From positions 1 to 64,000 of the forward strand of contig NZ_QEWO01000010.1 in assembly GCF_003402235.1 (NCBI RefSeq): a DNA stretch of 64,000 nt, read 5' to 3'. This stretch comes from Parahaliea mediterranea. GTDB taxonomy: Bacteria > Pseudomonadota > Gammaproteobacteria > Pseudomonadales > Halieaceae. The notes below the pieces were generated by a model. The model was not told where the DNA came from, did not search any database, and saw only the letters and a list, made by a program, of their open reading frames with translations. Positions 8,202 through 18,445 of the stretch are shown here, piece by piece. Numbering within the stretch: position 1 is the first letter of the stretch; the number at the start of each line of letters is the position of its first letter. Both the position numbers and the translations under genes were made by a program.

Positions 8202-9068
8202 CTATCTGCCTATGTACACAGCAGTTATCTGGGCTCTGACATGGCCTATTTCAGCACTGATGGTCAGGCGGGCCTGCTGGTCGACCTGACGCTGTGACCC
8301 GGTTAATTGCTCTTTGGCGGGCCCGCCCGCATGGGGGCAGGGCCAACCTGTGAGTTCCCGGTACCGCTGCTGGGCATAGGCATGGCGCAGGCCGTGCATT
8401 TTGGATAAGCCGGCGTTGGCGGTGTGGCGTTCGTAGATCCTGAGCTGCTCGATGTATTGCCGGCCCCGGGGGATCAGCGAGCCGAAACCGGCCAGCCGCT
8501 TGGCCTGTTCCAGCAGGGCGCGTTGTTCCAGGGTGCGGATGGGGACGGTGCGTTCCCGTCCGCCCTTGGTCCAACTGGCCTTGAGGTGCAGGTGATCACC
8601 CCGGTCTGCCCAGCGGGGCTGGATCTTCAGGGCTTCCTCCCGTCGAAGCCCGAAGGCCTGTTGCAGGCGCAGGCTCATCCTCACATATTCATCTTTCACC
8701 AGGGCGAGTTGGTCCCTTTTCAGGTCCTTGGCCTTGCTGGTGCCGGATACGAACTGCCGGTCCGGTATGCCATAAAAGTCGTTGGAGCTGGCAACCACGG
8801 CCCGCTTGTTAACCTTCTCGGCCCACCAGCGTAAACAGCTCATCCGGTTCTTGATGGTGCCGGGTGAAAGGTTCTGTTTCAGCCACTCGTCCACCAGGGC
8901 CTGGACATGCTTTTGTTTGAGGGAGGAGGCCTTCAATTGCCGGAAGCCCAGCTCGTGCAACTGGTTGGCGATTGCGCTCAACTGGCGCTCACGGCCTACG
9001 CGGGTTTCGAAGCTGCCTTCATGGCTGTGTTTGCACAAGAGTTTCAGTTGGTAGTTCAGGTCTCGCAT
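8202..9068 (-). CDS. Integrase-domain tyrosine recombinase (PF12835-like)
   Basis: 288 aa. N-terminal SAM-like core-binding domain (about 40-95, ...SPGTIKNRMSCLRWWAEKV). Catalytic region: Arg in FGLRREEALK, HGLRHAYAQQRY (HxxR), EIGHVR...AVYIG. It is clearly paralogous to the recombinase at 53252-54115 (same start, same core, same spacing). It is the first gene of the operon that continues into the AlpA-like and main integrase genes. Its recombination site is unknown. Confidence 0.85.
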   Translation of the reverse strand: MRDLNYQLKLLCKHSHEGSFETRVGRERQLSAIANQLHELGFRQLKASSLKQKHVQALVDEWLKQNLSPGTIKNRMSCLRWWAEKVNKRAVVASSNDFYGIPDRQFVSGTSKAKDLKRDQLALVKDEYVRMSLRLQQAFGLRREEALKIQPRWADRGDHLHLKASWTKGGRERTVPIRTLEQRALLEQAKRLAGFGSLIPRGRQYIEQLRIYERHTANAGLSKMHGLRHAYAQQRYRELTGWPCPHAGGPAKEQLTGSQRQVDQQARLTISAEIGHVRAQITAVYIGR

Positions 9069-10118
9069 AGTGTTGTTTCCACCGGTGAGTGTTTCTGATC
9101 ACCTGGCAACAATGCTGCGCAGGTCCGACGAGCGGTACGATCACGGGACACCAATCCCGGTTGACCTGAATGTGTCTGGCCATAGACAGCACGGTGTGTT
9201 TTCGCAAGAAAACTGGCCCGTGCAAACCAACGGTCATCCAGCCAAAGGCTGGTGGTGGATTTCTCCTTTTTAAGTTGAGCAGAGCGCACTGACCGCCAGT
9301 GCGTTTGCGTGGTTGAAGAAACTGTCTTTCAGGCCGGCATATATGCCCGGCCATCCACAGCGCTTATGGAACCGATCCCCGTACCAGGCGGGAGGGATTT
9401 GAAGGTGCGGTACCCAGACGAAGCGGCACTGCGATAGTTCGAAGAGGGACCCGGTCATCGCTGACCGTTGCGTCAAGAAGGGTCCTGAGTGACGCGTTCA
9501 GCAGATTCCAAAACTACCTGAATCCACCTACCCCGTTCGCTTTCGCAAGGTGGGGTCTTCCTTGCCACTTTAAGCGCAGTGGCAGCGACAAAATTCAGTG
9601 TTGGGGCCGATTATAGGAACACAGAATACGCGTGTCACAGAGAACTTCACCTGAATCGGGAGTGGTTTCTGCCCGGCAGCTGAAAACTTGCTGCCATCAA
9701 ACGCCCTGAAAGCTCTCTGCAATGCAATTTTGGCCATATTTGACTGTGCCTACACGACCCAATCCACCTTTGAGGGGGTGGTTCCACTGTAACCACCCCT
9801 GAAAAGACGTTAAGCCTCGGTGTTACCAAGATTGCCGCAATGTGCGCGCTGCCCACGTCACTACTCGCTTCGCGCCTTAGTGACGTGGGGTTTTGATGCG
9901 GAAAACGATATGCTCCGCTGTGAAAAGCCTATCAACGCCGGACGAAAACTGCACATTTGTACCCGCAAAAATCCACCATTGCCTTGGGGGAAGAGTGTTC
10001 TTCCAGACTCTTACCGAGAATTCTCTCGGGCGAGCGGCTAATGAGCTCGCGCCGGAACGCAGGCGGTACGGGGTGGTTTTTCGTGAATTTAGCGTTAAAT
10101 CGAACAGAAGGATGGTGA
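9069..10118. other. 1-kb segment without a convincing gene
   Basis: Reading frames here are short, lack ribosome sites and resemble nothing I know. The segment holds three inverted repeats: GGGGTGGTT-7-AACCACCCC (9775-9799), a 12-bp stem (9852-9889) followed by GTTTT, and CCGAGA-4-TCTCGG near 10014. It is probably a decayed or regulatory region between the recombination operon and the exporter operon. Confidence 0.5.
9852..9894 (+). terminator. Terminator-like hairpin
   Basis: Arms CCCACGTCACTA (9852-9863) and TAGTGACGTGGG (9878-9889), 14-nt loop, then G and four T. The stem is perfect, the T-run short. No plus-strand gene ends here, so the function is uncertain. Confidence 0.4.
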
Positions 10119-10520
10119 CTAACTACGTCTTGCAAAAGTCAGTGTTGCCGCAGCAGTGGGCTCTTGCAGCGAGATTTGCCAGGCGATGACATCGATATTC
10201 AGAATCTGCCTCCCACTTCGAACAAGGTAAGCGCGTGTATGCACGGCTAGATCACCCTTGGTGGGACGTAGAAAATTGATGTTGGCTGATAGGAGTGGGC
10301 ACACTTCGTCGGCTGATACCTTTAAAGTTTGCAACGCACCGGTAAGCTCGAGAACGCCTACAACTACTCCTCCGTGCCACGCTTGCAACAATGGGTTACC
10401 AGTAAAATGCTCTGCCCAAGGAGTCAGGCATTCGACATCTGGTTCGCATCTGACAAGCTCGGTCCCGTAATTTTTCGCATAGGGCGTCTCGTCGAGAAAC
10501 TGGAGTAGATGTTTGTCCAT
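10119..10520 (-). CDS. PaaI/hotdog-fold thioesterase 2
   Basis: 133 aa. Hotdog-fold pattern: LLQAWHGGVVVGVLELTGALQTL, then SANINFLRPTKGDLAVHTRAYLVRSGRQILNIDVIAW. The family hydrolyses acyl-CoA or other acyl thioesters in the cytoplasm. It is the last gene of the exporter operon, 5 bp after its paralogue. The pair may supply or remove an acyl substrate of the RND pump; that link is inferred from position only. Confidence 0.75.
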   Translation of the reverse strand: MDKHLLQFLDETPYAKNYGTELVRCEPDVECLTPWAEHFTGNPLLQAWHGGVVVGVLELTGALQTLKVSADEVCPLLSANINFLRPTKGDLAVHTRAYLVRSGRQILNIDVIAWQISLQEPTAAATLTFARRS

Positions 10521-10525
10521 CTTGA

Positions 10526-10993
10526 TTAATCACCTCGTCGATAGAGCAAGCTTCGATCCAGGGCAGGACCTGGGCTGCCAATTTTGAAAATACCTTGCGC
10601 GTTACACAACATCTTTCTTCCGTCCAGGCTGCTGGCGAATGCACTGACATAGGCAAACCCGTTAATCTGCTGGTAGCACTCCGCCTGGATTCGAACATCA
10701 GTGCCTACGGGGGCGGAATGTATGTGGTCGATTCGCAGGTTGATGGTCGCAATGGCCTGTGGCACCGCGAGGCTTTGGAGGACTACGAAACCGCAGGCAC
10801 TGTCCAGTGCGGCTGCCAGAGCGCCAGGGTGCAACGAACCATTTTCGTGCGCTGTTGCATGCTTTTCCTGGAAAGGCATTTCCAATACGACTTGGTTTTC
10901 CTCGGTAGAAACAAATTTCAGTGACATATCACTGTGAGCACCGATCCCGGCGCTGAACAACTCGTAAACTTTTTCCAGTTGGAGTGTATCCAT
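10526..10993 (-). CDS. PaaI/hotdog-fold thioesterase 1
   Basis: 155 aa. Hotdog-fold features: ENGSLHPGALAAALDSACGFVV (catalytic helix with the typical HxGxxxxxxD-like pattern) and ATINLRIDHIHSAPVGTDVRIQAECYQ. It lies 5 bp downstream of the RND permease gene and 5 bp upstream of the second thioesterase, so the four genes are co-transcribed. Two hotdog enzymes probably act as separate homodimers or as a heteromer. The substrate cannot be told from sequence. Confidence 0.75.
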   Translation of the reverse strand: MDTLQLEKVYELFSAGIGAHSDMSLKFVSTEENQVVLEMPFQEKHATAHENGSLHPGALAAALDSACGFVVLQSLAVPQAIATINLRIDHIHSAPVGTDVRIQAECYQQINGFAYVSAFASSLDGRKMLCNAQGIFKIGSPGPALDRSLLYRRGD

Positions 10994-10998
10994 CTTGT

Positions 10999-13900
10999 TC
11001 AGATTTCCGATTTTAATAGACGGGCAAGCTGACTTTCGGCGTCGGCGAGTAATGTGTAAACCACTGGAACAACAAATAAGGTAAGCACGGTTGAGGAAAT
11101 TAGTCCGCCTATTACGAGTATACCCATTGAAGTGCGTAACTCAGCGCCATCAGACGTGGCCAGCGCTATAGGGATCATACCGAATATGGTAGAGAACGCA
11201 GTCATCAGTACTGGGCGTAAGCGTAAATGAGCCGCTTCGATCATAGCTTCCGCTGCGCTGTGGCCTTGCTCTATGGCCTGATTGGCATAGTCCACCAGAA
11301 GAATGCCGTTTTTCATAACCAGACCCATTAGCGCGACCAGACCGATTTGTGTCAAGACTGAAAGCTCGGAGTTAGTCCATGCGAGCAAGCTGAATGCGCC
11401 CACAAAAGACAGCGGAGCGGTAAGCATGATCACTACTGGTTGAGTATAGCTGTTGAATTGACTAGCCAGAATCATGTATAGACTGAGCATCGACATTGTT
11501 AGTGCAAAAATTATTGCCTCGACAATATCATTGATTTGCTCTGAAGTGCCTAGATATGAACTCTCGTACCCTGTGGCCATATCGAGATCACTAATAATCT
11601 CATCCATTTTTTTCATCAGCTCGCCTGTCGCGATCCCAGCGGGAGCGTTTGCAGAAATACCGATCTTTCGAGCCCGATTGTAGTGATCGATTTGTGCCGG
11701 GCCACTGGTTACGCTTACCTCTGCGACGTTACGGAAATCTATTAAGCTGTTGTCTGCCGCGCGTAATTGAATGAGGTCAAACTTTCCGATCTCGTCGCGG
11801 TACGTTTCTGCATATCTCAGGCGCACGTCATAGCGATTACCGAACTCTTCGTAACTTGTAACATCTACACCACCCATCGTGGCTCCAACAGTAGCGGCGA
11901 TATCTCGAACCGAAATGCCCAAATCAGCGGCCCTGCGCCGGTTTATCGTAACCTGCAATTCAGGCTTGCCTGGCTCATAGCTGGACTTGATATCCCTGAA
12001 GAGGCCAGATTCTTCCATCTGGCTCGTGATAGTATCCGCGTATGTTCGAAGTTGTTCTAAATCATCGCCGCTTAAAGCCATCTCCATGTCGGCACCAAAG
12101 AATCCTCCTCCGGATATCCAGGGCACATCTGTCAAAGAGATGTGCTTGGCATCGGGTATGGCCAAAGCGAGCGCTGTGCGGACGTCATCCATCACTTCAT
12201 ACTGATGACTGCTCCTTTGTTGTTTCGGCGACAGACCAAAATAGAATGATAGTTCGTTTGCCTTGGCCTGAGCGCCGGAGCCAATAACAGTGAACACCAA
12301 TTCAATATGTTCCAGGTCACTGACAGTTTTACTCACTTGAGTGGCAACACGCTTGGCCTGGGTAAGACCGGTTCCCAGAGGAAGCTCGACTTTGGCGAGA
12401 AACTCGCTTCTATCAGTTGCGGACGTAAATGAGAGGGGAACCTGACCCGCATTATAAACACCCATACCGACAGTGGCAGCGGCCAACAGCAGAACAAGCC
12501 AGCGAGCGCGAAGTGCGAAGCGAACGCCCTTAACGTAGGTTGTTTCCAGAAGCACATAGCCCTTATCCAGTAGCGCAAACATTCCTCTATGGCCGGAACT
12601 TTTTTTGAGCAAACGAGAGCTCAACATAGGCGTAAGGGTAACGGAAACAAACAGAGATAGTGCTACTGCCACAGCAATGGTGACACCGTATTGATAGAAA
12701 AACACACCAACCAGACCTGTGGTAAAGGAAATCGGCAAGAACACCGCCATCACACAAAGGGTGGATGCGATGACGGCAGTGGCAACTTTTCGCGTGCCCG
12801 TTGAAGCAGCTTCATTGAGGTCGAGCCCAGCTTCAACTTCGCGGTGTATAGATTCCAGCACAACTATGGCATCGTCTACGAGCAGGCCGACACACAGTGA
12901 TATGGCAATCAGCGATACCATATTGATAGAAAAATCGAGTAGGTAGAAAGCGAAAAAAGTAGCGATGATTGCCGTTGGAATAGCGGTTGCAACAATTAGC
13001 GTGGCGCGTACGCTGAGTAAAAAGCAAAGTGTGACAATGACAACCAGGAGGATGCCTAGCAAAATATCGTTTGACACGTCTCGCACTGCGGACCCGATAA
13101 ATCGCGAACTGTCCCTTACCGTGACAATGTTGATTTCAGCTGGTGTTTCTGTCTGAAGTTTGGTCAGCGCTGCCTTAACTGCTTTGGCAATACTGGTGGT
13201 ATTGGTTCCAGATTGTTTGCGAATTTCGAGGCTTACTCCTGTTCTACCATCTAGCTCCGCGTAGCTGCGTTCATCCTCCAGACCATCCTCAACTTCGGCA
13301 ACATCTATCAAGCGCACCATCGCCTTATCATCGCGAGAAATAATGATTTCACCCAACTCTTTTAAGCTGGTTACTTCGCCCATGGTTTTGATGGTCAGTT
13401 CCGTGGACCCGCTGTGGTAATCCAGGCGGCCGCCAGGGATGTCAGCATGCTCACGTTGGATAGCGCTGATTACATCGGCCGCAATTACGCCGTAACCCCG
13501 CATTTGTGGGGCTTTCAACCAGATGCGTACTTCCCGCTCGCGGCCCCCGACAAGAATCACGCTGCCAACGCCAGGCACTCTCTGCAAACGCTCTTTGACG
13601 ACATCTTTGGCGAAGGCTGTGAGTTCACCCACTGGACGGGGGCCGGATACAATCACCGAGACAATGGGTTCAGAATCCGGATCAAGAATGGAGACGACAG
13701 GCTGATTAACCGTGTCAGGCAGATGCGGCATAGTTTGACTGATTTTGTCCCGTATCTCCTGGGCCTTCAGGTTGGGATTTTCCTCCATATCGAATTCAAG
13801 GATTATCTGTGAAAAACCGTCACCGCTAATCGAGCGCATCGTATCGACGCCAGATATAGCGATTAGCTCTTCTTCAAGCCTCTCGGTAACTTCTGTCTCT

Positions 13901-14109
13901 ACCGTGCTGGGAGAGGCTCCTTCGAGTATTGTTTCGACCGTTACAATGGGCACTTCAACGCTCGGGAACAGATCGATGCTTATTCGATCCATGGAGACCA
14001 CGCCCAGCATCATGAGCGCAGCGGTCATCATGATCGCCAGCACTGGCCGGCGAATGCAGAGGTCAGCTATCCACATAGGGATGTTCTGAAATTGCGACCC
14101 GTGAACCAT
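10999..14109 (-). CDS. RND efflux permease, HAE-1/AcrB-like
   Basis: 1036 aa, normal for the family. It has twelve predicted membrane helices with two large periplasmic loops; the first helix is at about 20-40. The TM4 segment SLCVGLLVDDAIVVLESIHREVEAG carries the paired Asp proton-relay residues, which places it with drug/hydrophobe pumps and not metal pumps. The start could be M12 (14076), which reduces overlap with the fusion protein from 47 to 14 bp, but an AAGG box favours 14109. With the lipoprotein upstream it should form an inner-membrane exporter needing an outer-membrane channel from elsewhere. Confidence 0.9.
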   Translation of the reverse strand: MVHGSQFQNIPMWIADLCIRRPVLAIMMTAALMMLGVVSMDRISIDLFPSVEVPIVTVETILEGASPSTVETEVTERLEEELIAISGVDTMRSISGDGFSQIILEFDMEENPNLKAQEIRDKISQTMPHLPDTVNQPVVSILDPDSEPIVSVIVSGPRPVGELTAFAKDVVKERLQRVPGVGSVILVGGREREVRIWLKAPQMRGYGVIAADVISAIQREHADIPGGRLDYHSGSTELTIKTMGEVTSLKELGEIIISRDDKAMVRLIDVAEVEDGLEDERSYAELDGRTGVSLEIRKQSGTNTTSIAKAVKAALTKLQTETPAEINIVTVRDSSRFIGSAVRDVSNDILLGILLVVIVTLCFLLSVRATLIVATAIPTAIIATFFAFYLLDFSINMVSLIAISLCVGLLVDDAIVVLESIHREVEAGLDLNEAASTGTRKVATAVIASTLCVMAVFLPISFTTGLVGVFFYQYGVTIAVAVALSLFVSVTLTPMLSSRLLKKSSGHRGMFALLDKGYVLLETTYVKGVRFALRARWLVLLLAAATVGMGVYNAGQVPLSFTSATDRSEFLAKVELPLGTGLTQAKRVATQVSKTVSDLEHIELVFTVIGSGAQAKANELSFYFGLSPKQQRSSHQYEVMDDVRTALALAIPDAKHISLTDVPWISGGGFFGADMEMALSGDDLEQLRTYADTITSQMEESGLFRDIKSSYEPGKPELQVTINRRRAADLGISVRDIAATVGATMGGVDVTSYEEFGNRYDVRLRYAETYRDEIGKFDLIQLRAADNSLIDFRNVAEVSVTSGPAQIDHYNRARKIGISANAPAGIATGELMKKMDEIISDLDMATGYESSYLGTSEQINDIVEAIIFALTMSMLSLYMILASQFNSYTQPVVIMLTAPLSFVGAFSLLAWTNSELSVLTQIGLVALMGLVMKNGILLVDYANQAIEQGHSAAEAMIEAAHLRLRPVLMTAFSTIFGMIPIALATSDGAELRTSMGILVIGGLISSTVLTLFVVPVVYTLLADAESQLARLLKSEI

Positions 14110-15184
14110 CAGAAACCTTGCGCATACTGGGGCCTACAACAAGGATCGCATTTGAACTTATGCCCTGGAGTATCTCAAGCCGACCATCACTAAGCTCACG
14201 TACTTGCACTGTGCGTTGACTAACTACGCCATCTTCAACCACCAGGACAGAGCGGCTGCTTCCCAGTCCCATAGTAGCGTTGGGTGATAACACTAGCCCC
14301 TGTCTTGAAATGGGCATCAGCTCGACTTCAATGAAAAGCCCAGGTTTGATCGCATAATCCACATTTGGTATTCCCAGTCTTACATCGATAGTGCGAGTTT
14401 TGTGGTCTATTCGATCGTTGATCAGCGCCACTTCCGACTCATAGGTTTGATTCATACTCGGTATGTGAACCCTTCCGAGCGTACCCAACTGAATGGAAGT
14501 TAAATAAACTTCGGGCACGAACACCAGTGCCACCATGACATCAATCTCCTGGATTTGGAGGACTGGGTGCTCAGAGCGCATGATTGATGGGACGTATGCG
14601 CCTTCATCCACATGTCTCTGGGTGATAACGCCACGGTAGGGTGCTCGGGTTATTGAGTCGTCCAGTTCCTTCTGCGCCTCGGCAAGATTGGCGCTTGCAA
14701 TACCGAGCTTCGCAGCCGATACCTCAACTTGTGTGCGCCTGTCATCGAGTTGCTCGACAGAGAATGCTTGCTTCTCTCTGAGTGCGATGGCGTTTTCAAG
14801 ATCGCGTACCGAGTCTTTGTACTCTGCCTCTGCCAGGCGCTTAGCCTCAGAAAGACGCAGGACATTAATCTCGAAATCTTTCTGGCGCATACGCAGCAAG
14901 GGCTGCCCTTCTTCAACACGGCTTCCAACGTTGACATAGATTTCTTCGATGAGGCCACCAACCATCGGCGAAATATTGGTGGAGCGGCGTGCGAGAATGG
15001 TGCCGGTAACAAAAATAGGCTCAGATAATGCCGCTATTTCCGGACTCGTAATCGATACTACAACGGGTGACGAGGGCTGTGGAGTAATCCCAGTACTGGT
15101 TGTGCCATTTTGGGGTTCGCCATCGCAGCCCATGAGTATCGCTGCGGCCAAAATGGGTCCCACAGTCTGCATGATGTAACGCAT
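14063..15184 (-). CDS. RND membrane-fusion lipoprotein (HlyD/AcrA-like)
   Basis: 373 aa from M12 of the open frame. This start gives a lipoprotein signal (MRYIMQTVGPILAAAILMGC) with lipobox LMGC. The body shows the lipoyl-like hairpin (VGSRVEEGQPLLRMRQ), alpha-helical coiled coil (residues about 110-165) and beta-barrel segments. It links the RND permease to an outer-membrane channel in the periplasm. The Tn3-type element ends exactly at 15218, one base upstream of an in-frame ATG pair, so the native promoter of this operon has been removed or replaced. Confidence 0.88.
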   Translation of the reverse strand: MRYIMQTVGPILAAAILMGCDGEPQNGTTSTGITPQPSSPVVVSITSPEIAALSEPIFVTGTILARRSTNISPMVGGLIEEIYVNVGSRVEEGQPLLRMRQKDFEINVLRLSEAKRLAEAEYKDSVRDLENAIALREKQAFSVEQLDDRRTQVEVSAAKLGIASANLAEAQKELDDSITRAPYRGVITQRHVDEGAYVPSIMRSEHPVLQIQEIDVMVALVFVPEVYLTSIQLGTLGRVHIPSMNQTYESEVALINDRIDHKTRTIDVRLGIPNVDYAIKPGLFIEVELMPISRQGLVLSPNATMGLGSSRSVLVVEDGVVSQRTVQVRELSDGRLEILQGISSNAILVVGPSMRKVSDGSRVAISEHPYVDS

Positions 15185-15217
15185 ACTATCGCTACCAACT
15201 AGTTCGAGAGGCATCAT

Positions 15218-18200
15218 GGGGTCCTAGGGATTTTGCCTCCAAATATTGCAAAAACCGCCGGAGGCCCCGCCACTCGTGGCCTGCAGGGGGCTATTAGTTT
15301 CTAATCCGCTGAGAAATTCGGTATTTTCTTCGACCTTTAGGTCAAAGAATGAGCAGAAACAAGCGGTTATCCATCCTCAATGCTGCCGAAGTCGAGGATC
15401 TATACGGCGTCCCATCCTTCAATGAGTCCTACCAACGGTTCTACTTTGCGCTGAATGACAAAGAACTAGCGGAGATATCGAGAATAAGGCAACGCAAATA
15501 TCGTTGTGTGGCAATTGCGTTGCTGGGCTACTTCAAATGCAAACCGGTCCTGCTTAACCCAAGGTACAAGTCAATGCAGGACGACTTGGCATTCATAGCC
15601 CGATTTCACTATAGGGACCTTACGTTCAGGCGTTTTAGCCTGAAACCGGACCAAAAATCCCGCATCTATGCGCGTGTTCTATCGATTGTCGGCGTCAGCA
15701 ACTGGAACGATAAAAGACATCAGCCACAGCTTGTTGAACACTTGTGTACCTGTGCTGAAAGCTGGGTGGAACCTCGAGCACTCTTTGACGCTGCGATCGA
15801 ATATTTGGCTCGCCAGAAAATCGCAATTCCTGCCTATAGTACGCTGCAGAAGATCGTCAGTCAGGCTATTGGCCAGCACCAGAAACGATTGTATGACCAG
15901 ATCGACGCCGCTTGCAGCCAAGGTCTATCAGCTATGTTGCTCACACTGGTTTCCGGTGAAGGCCAGTTTACATTCCAGCAACTGCGCCAGAGCGCCCGCA
16001 ATTTTACCGGCACCGAGTTGCAAAAAGAAATAGCCGTGTATCACCATATTCAGCCGTGGATGAATGATGTGGCGACTGTACTGGAGTCACTTTTTCTTTC
16101 TCAGAAAAACCAGCAACACTATGCCGAACGAGTTGACTATTACGGTGCCAAACTTAAACGTCAATCGCTTGCTAACCAGCGCCTGTACTTGCTGTGCTAT
16201 CTGCAGTCGCGGCACCAGCAGGCCCTGGATCGTATTGCGGAAGGGTTTATACATCACCTCCGACAAGTGAAGCAACGTGCCCGTCAAATGGCCCGGGAAC
16301 GGGTCTACCGGGATTGGCAAAAGGCCGCTCGCAATGTGAGCAAAGCTGCTGATATCTTACACCTGTTCGTTGATGACAGCATTGACCCCAATACGTCGTT
16401 TCACGCTGTACAGCAACGGGCATTCCAGTTTCTCAATGTCAGCGACCTGAGCTCAGTCTGCCGATACCTGAGTAATCAGAAACAGTCGGCGGAGGAGGCA
16501 TTCTGGCAGCACCTGGATACGGAGTCCGCATTGCGAACCGGACTGTTGCGTTCGCTCTTTTGCTGCCTGCGTTTTGACGGTACTGACAAAACACGGCGGT
16601 TAGCCTGGGCCCTGGACCAAGCTCGATGGGATTTGATCGCCGGTAGTATGCTCGGCGATACCTGCATTGATCAGCGCTTACTACCGAAAGCCACACGGCC
16701 ATTGCTGTCGAAACCCGATTGCAGTATAGACAAATCCAGGTATGAATGGTTTTTGTATCTGCAGATACCCAACCGGTTGAACGGCCAGTTGACGCTGCCG
16801 GAAGTCATTCGATATCGGGCGCTAGAAGATGATCTGGTGAAGCCAGAGATCTGGAAAAACCAGAAGCAGGCATTGGTTGATAGCACTCAGCAACCCAATA
16901 TCAGCGAGGATCCGAAACGTCTGATACCACGGATGGCGGATGAGCTGACGCTTCGGTTGCACGACGTCAGCCACTATCTGGAGTGTTCAGATAACAGGGA
17001 CGTCATTCTGAGGCCGAAAGATGGCAAACATCACTGGCGGTTGCCTACAGCCAGCAAGAAACACCTGGTGAATAACCCGTTCTTCCAGCAAATGAAAGCG
17101 GTCAGCATCACCGATGTATTGCGCGTAGTGGACCGGGACACCGGGTTCATTGATGACTTCCAACATGTGCTGGGCATGAACTCGAAAAGCCGTCAGTACG
17201 AAGTGGACCTGCTGGCGATATTGATTGCCAATGCCACTAATCAGGGCATCTATGGCATCGCGCAAATATCTGACCGCACCTATGAACAACTCAGCACAAT
17301 CCAAGCAAACTACCTTCGGTTAGAAACCCTGAATGCGTCCAATGACCGCATCAACAACGCGACCACGCAACTGAGTATTTTCAAGCACTACAACATTCAG
17401 GAAGATAGTCTGCACGCCAGTGCCGATGGTCAGAAGTTCGAAGCCAAACGCGAGACATTCCGCACACGGTATTCCTCAAAATACTTCGGAACCAGCAAAG
17501 GCGTGTCCGCGGTCAGTCTGAATGCCAATCATATGGCCATCAATGCCCGGGTAATCGGGGCCAACGAACACGAGTCCCATTACATCTTTGACCTGTTGAT
17601 GAACAACAGTACTGAAATTGTCCCCGACATGCTCTCAACTGACACTCATGGAGTAAACCATGTGAACTTTGCCCTGCTCGACCTGTTCGGATATCGGTTT
17701 GCACCCCGATATGCCCAGGTTGGCAGGGTCATCAATGAACTATTCAACATCACCGAAGACAAGAACCAGCAAGTGAATATATCGTTGCGCAAGCCGATCA
17801 ACACGCAGCGCATCATGGCTCACTGGGACACCATACAGCGGATTGCCGTCTCTTTGGCTCAGCGGAAGACCAGCCAGGCCAGGTTAGTGCGTAAACTATC
17901 CGGCTACAAGCACACTCACCCGTTATTGGAGGCGTTGACCGAATATAACCGGCTGCTGAAAGCCCAGTATCTGCTGAACTACATTGACGACGCCAGTCTC
18001 AGAAATCACGTGCAGCGAGCGTTGAATCGGGGTGAAGCCTATCACCAGCTGCGACGGGCGATTAGCCACGTCAATGGCGACCGATTCCGGGGCAATAGCG
18101 ACGAGGAGATCCAGATCTGGAACGAAAGTGCCAGACTGGTGGCAAACGCCATCATCTACTTCAACTCAAAAGTGCTCAGCAATCTGCTGGACAGCTTTGA

Positions 18201-18445
18201 GGATCAAGGCAATGCAATATCTTTGGAGACAGTAAAGCGGGCCTCACCTGTAGCCTGGGAGAATATCAACCTCCGGGGTAGATACACGTTCGCACAGACA
18301 GGCGATCTGCCAAAACTTGAGGATTTAATGGCATCGATTGAAGGCTACCGGCCGACAAACGATAAGTAATGGGCCTCCAGAAGTCACGGCTGGCGCGGCC
18401 TCTGGCGGTTTTTGCAATATTTGGGGGCAAAATCCCTAGGACCCC
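15218..18445. mobile_element. Tn3-family insertion element, tnpA only
   Basis: 3228 bp. Terminal inverted repeats of about 48 bp (15218-15265 and 18398-18445), starting GGGGTCCTAGGGATTTTG, match with two differences. The single gene is a 1006-aa transposase. No resolvase and no passenger genes are present. The five bases outside each end differ (ATCAT left, CAAGT right), so there is no target duplication. That suggests adjacent deletion or recombination between copies after insertion. Confidence 0.9.
15349..18369 (+). CDS. tnpA: Tn3-family transposase
   Basis: 1006 aa, full length for TnpA. The N-terminal DUF4158-like domain starts LSILNAAEVEDLYGVPSFNE. The catalytic half includes SADGQKFEAKRETFRTRYSSKYFG and VPDMLSTDTHGVNHVNFALLDLFGYRFAPR, typical for the DDE region of Tn3 enzymes. 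It makes replicative transposition cointegrates; resolution would need host recombination because no resolvase is encoded here. It lies entirely between the terminal repeats. Confidence 0.95.
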   Translation: MSRNKRLSILNAAEVEDLYGVPSFNESYQRFYFALNDKELAEISRIRQRKYRCVAIALLGYFKCKPVLLNPRYKSMQDDLAFIARFHYRDLTFRRFSLKPDQKSRIYARVLSIVGVSNWNDKRHQPQLVEHLCTCAESWVEPRALFDAAIEYLARQKIAIPAYSTLQKIVSQAIGQHQKRLYDQIDAACSQGLSAMLLTLVSGEGQFTFQQLRQSARNFTGTELQKEIAVYHHIQPWMNDVATVLESLFLSQKNQQHYAERVDYYGAKLKRQSLANQRLYLLCYLQSRHQQALDRIAEGFIHHLRQVKQRARQMARERVYRDWQKAARNVSKAADILHLFVDDSIDPNTSFHAVQQRAFQFLNVSDLSSVCRYLSNQKQSAEEAFWQHLDTESALRTGLLRSLFCCLRFDGTDKTRRLAWALDQARWDLIAGSMLGDTCIDQRLLPKATRPLLSKPDCSIDKSRYEWFLYLQIPNRLNGQLTLPEVIRYRALEDDLVKPEIWKNQKQALVDSTQQPNISEDPKRLIPRMADELTLRLHDVSHYLECSDNRDVILRPKDGKHHWRLPTASKKHLVNNPFFQQMKAVSITDVLRVVDRDTGFIDDFQHVLGMNSKSRQYEVDLLAILIANATNQGIYGIAQISDRTYEQLSTIQANYLRLETLNASNDRINNATTQLSIFKHYNIQEDSLHASADGQKFEAKRETFRTRYSSKYFGTSKGVSAVSLNANHMAINARVIGANEHESHYIFDLLMNNSTEIVPDMLSTDTHGVNHVNFALLDLFGYRFAPRYAQVGRVINELFNITEDKNQQVNISLRKPINTQRIMAHWDTIQRIAVSLAQRKTSQARLVRKLSGYKHTHPLLEALTEYNRLLKAQYLLNYIDDASLRNHVQRALNRGEAYHQLRRAISHVNGDRFRGNSDEEIQIWNESARLVANAIIYFNSKVLSNLLDSFEDQGNAISLETVKRASPVAWENINLRGRYTFAQTGDLPKLEDLMASIEGYRPTNDK

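Noticed and set aside
8424-8834. Plus-strand frame opposite the recombinase
   Set aside because: Mirror of the coding periodicity of 8202-9068; the minus frame has all catalytic motifs.
9270-9476. 68-codon minus frame in the gene-free segment
   Set aside because: No start signal, no homology I can see, and cysteine/tryptophan-rich random look.
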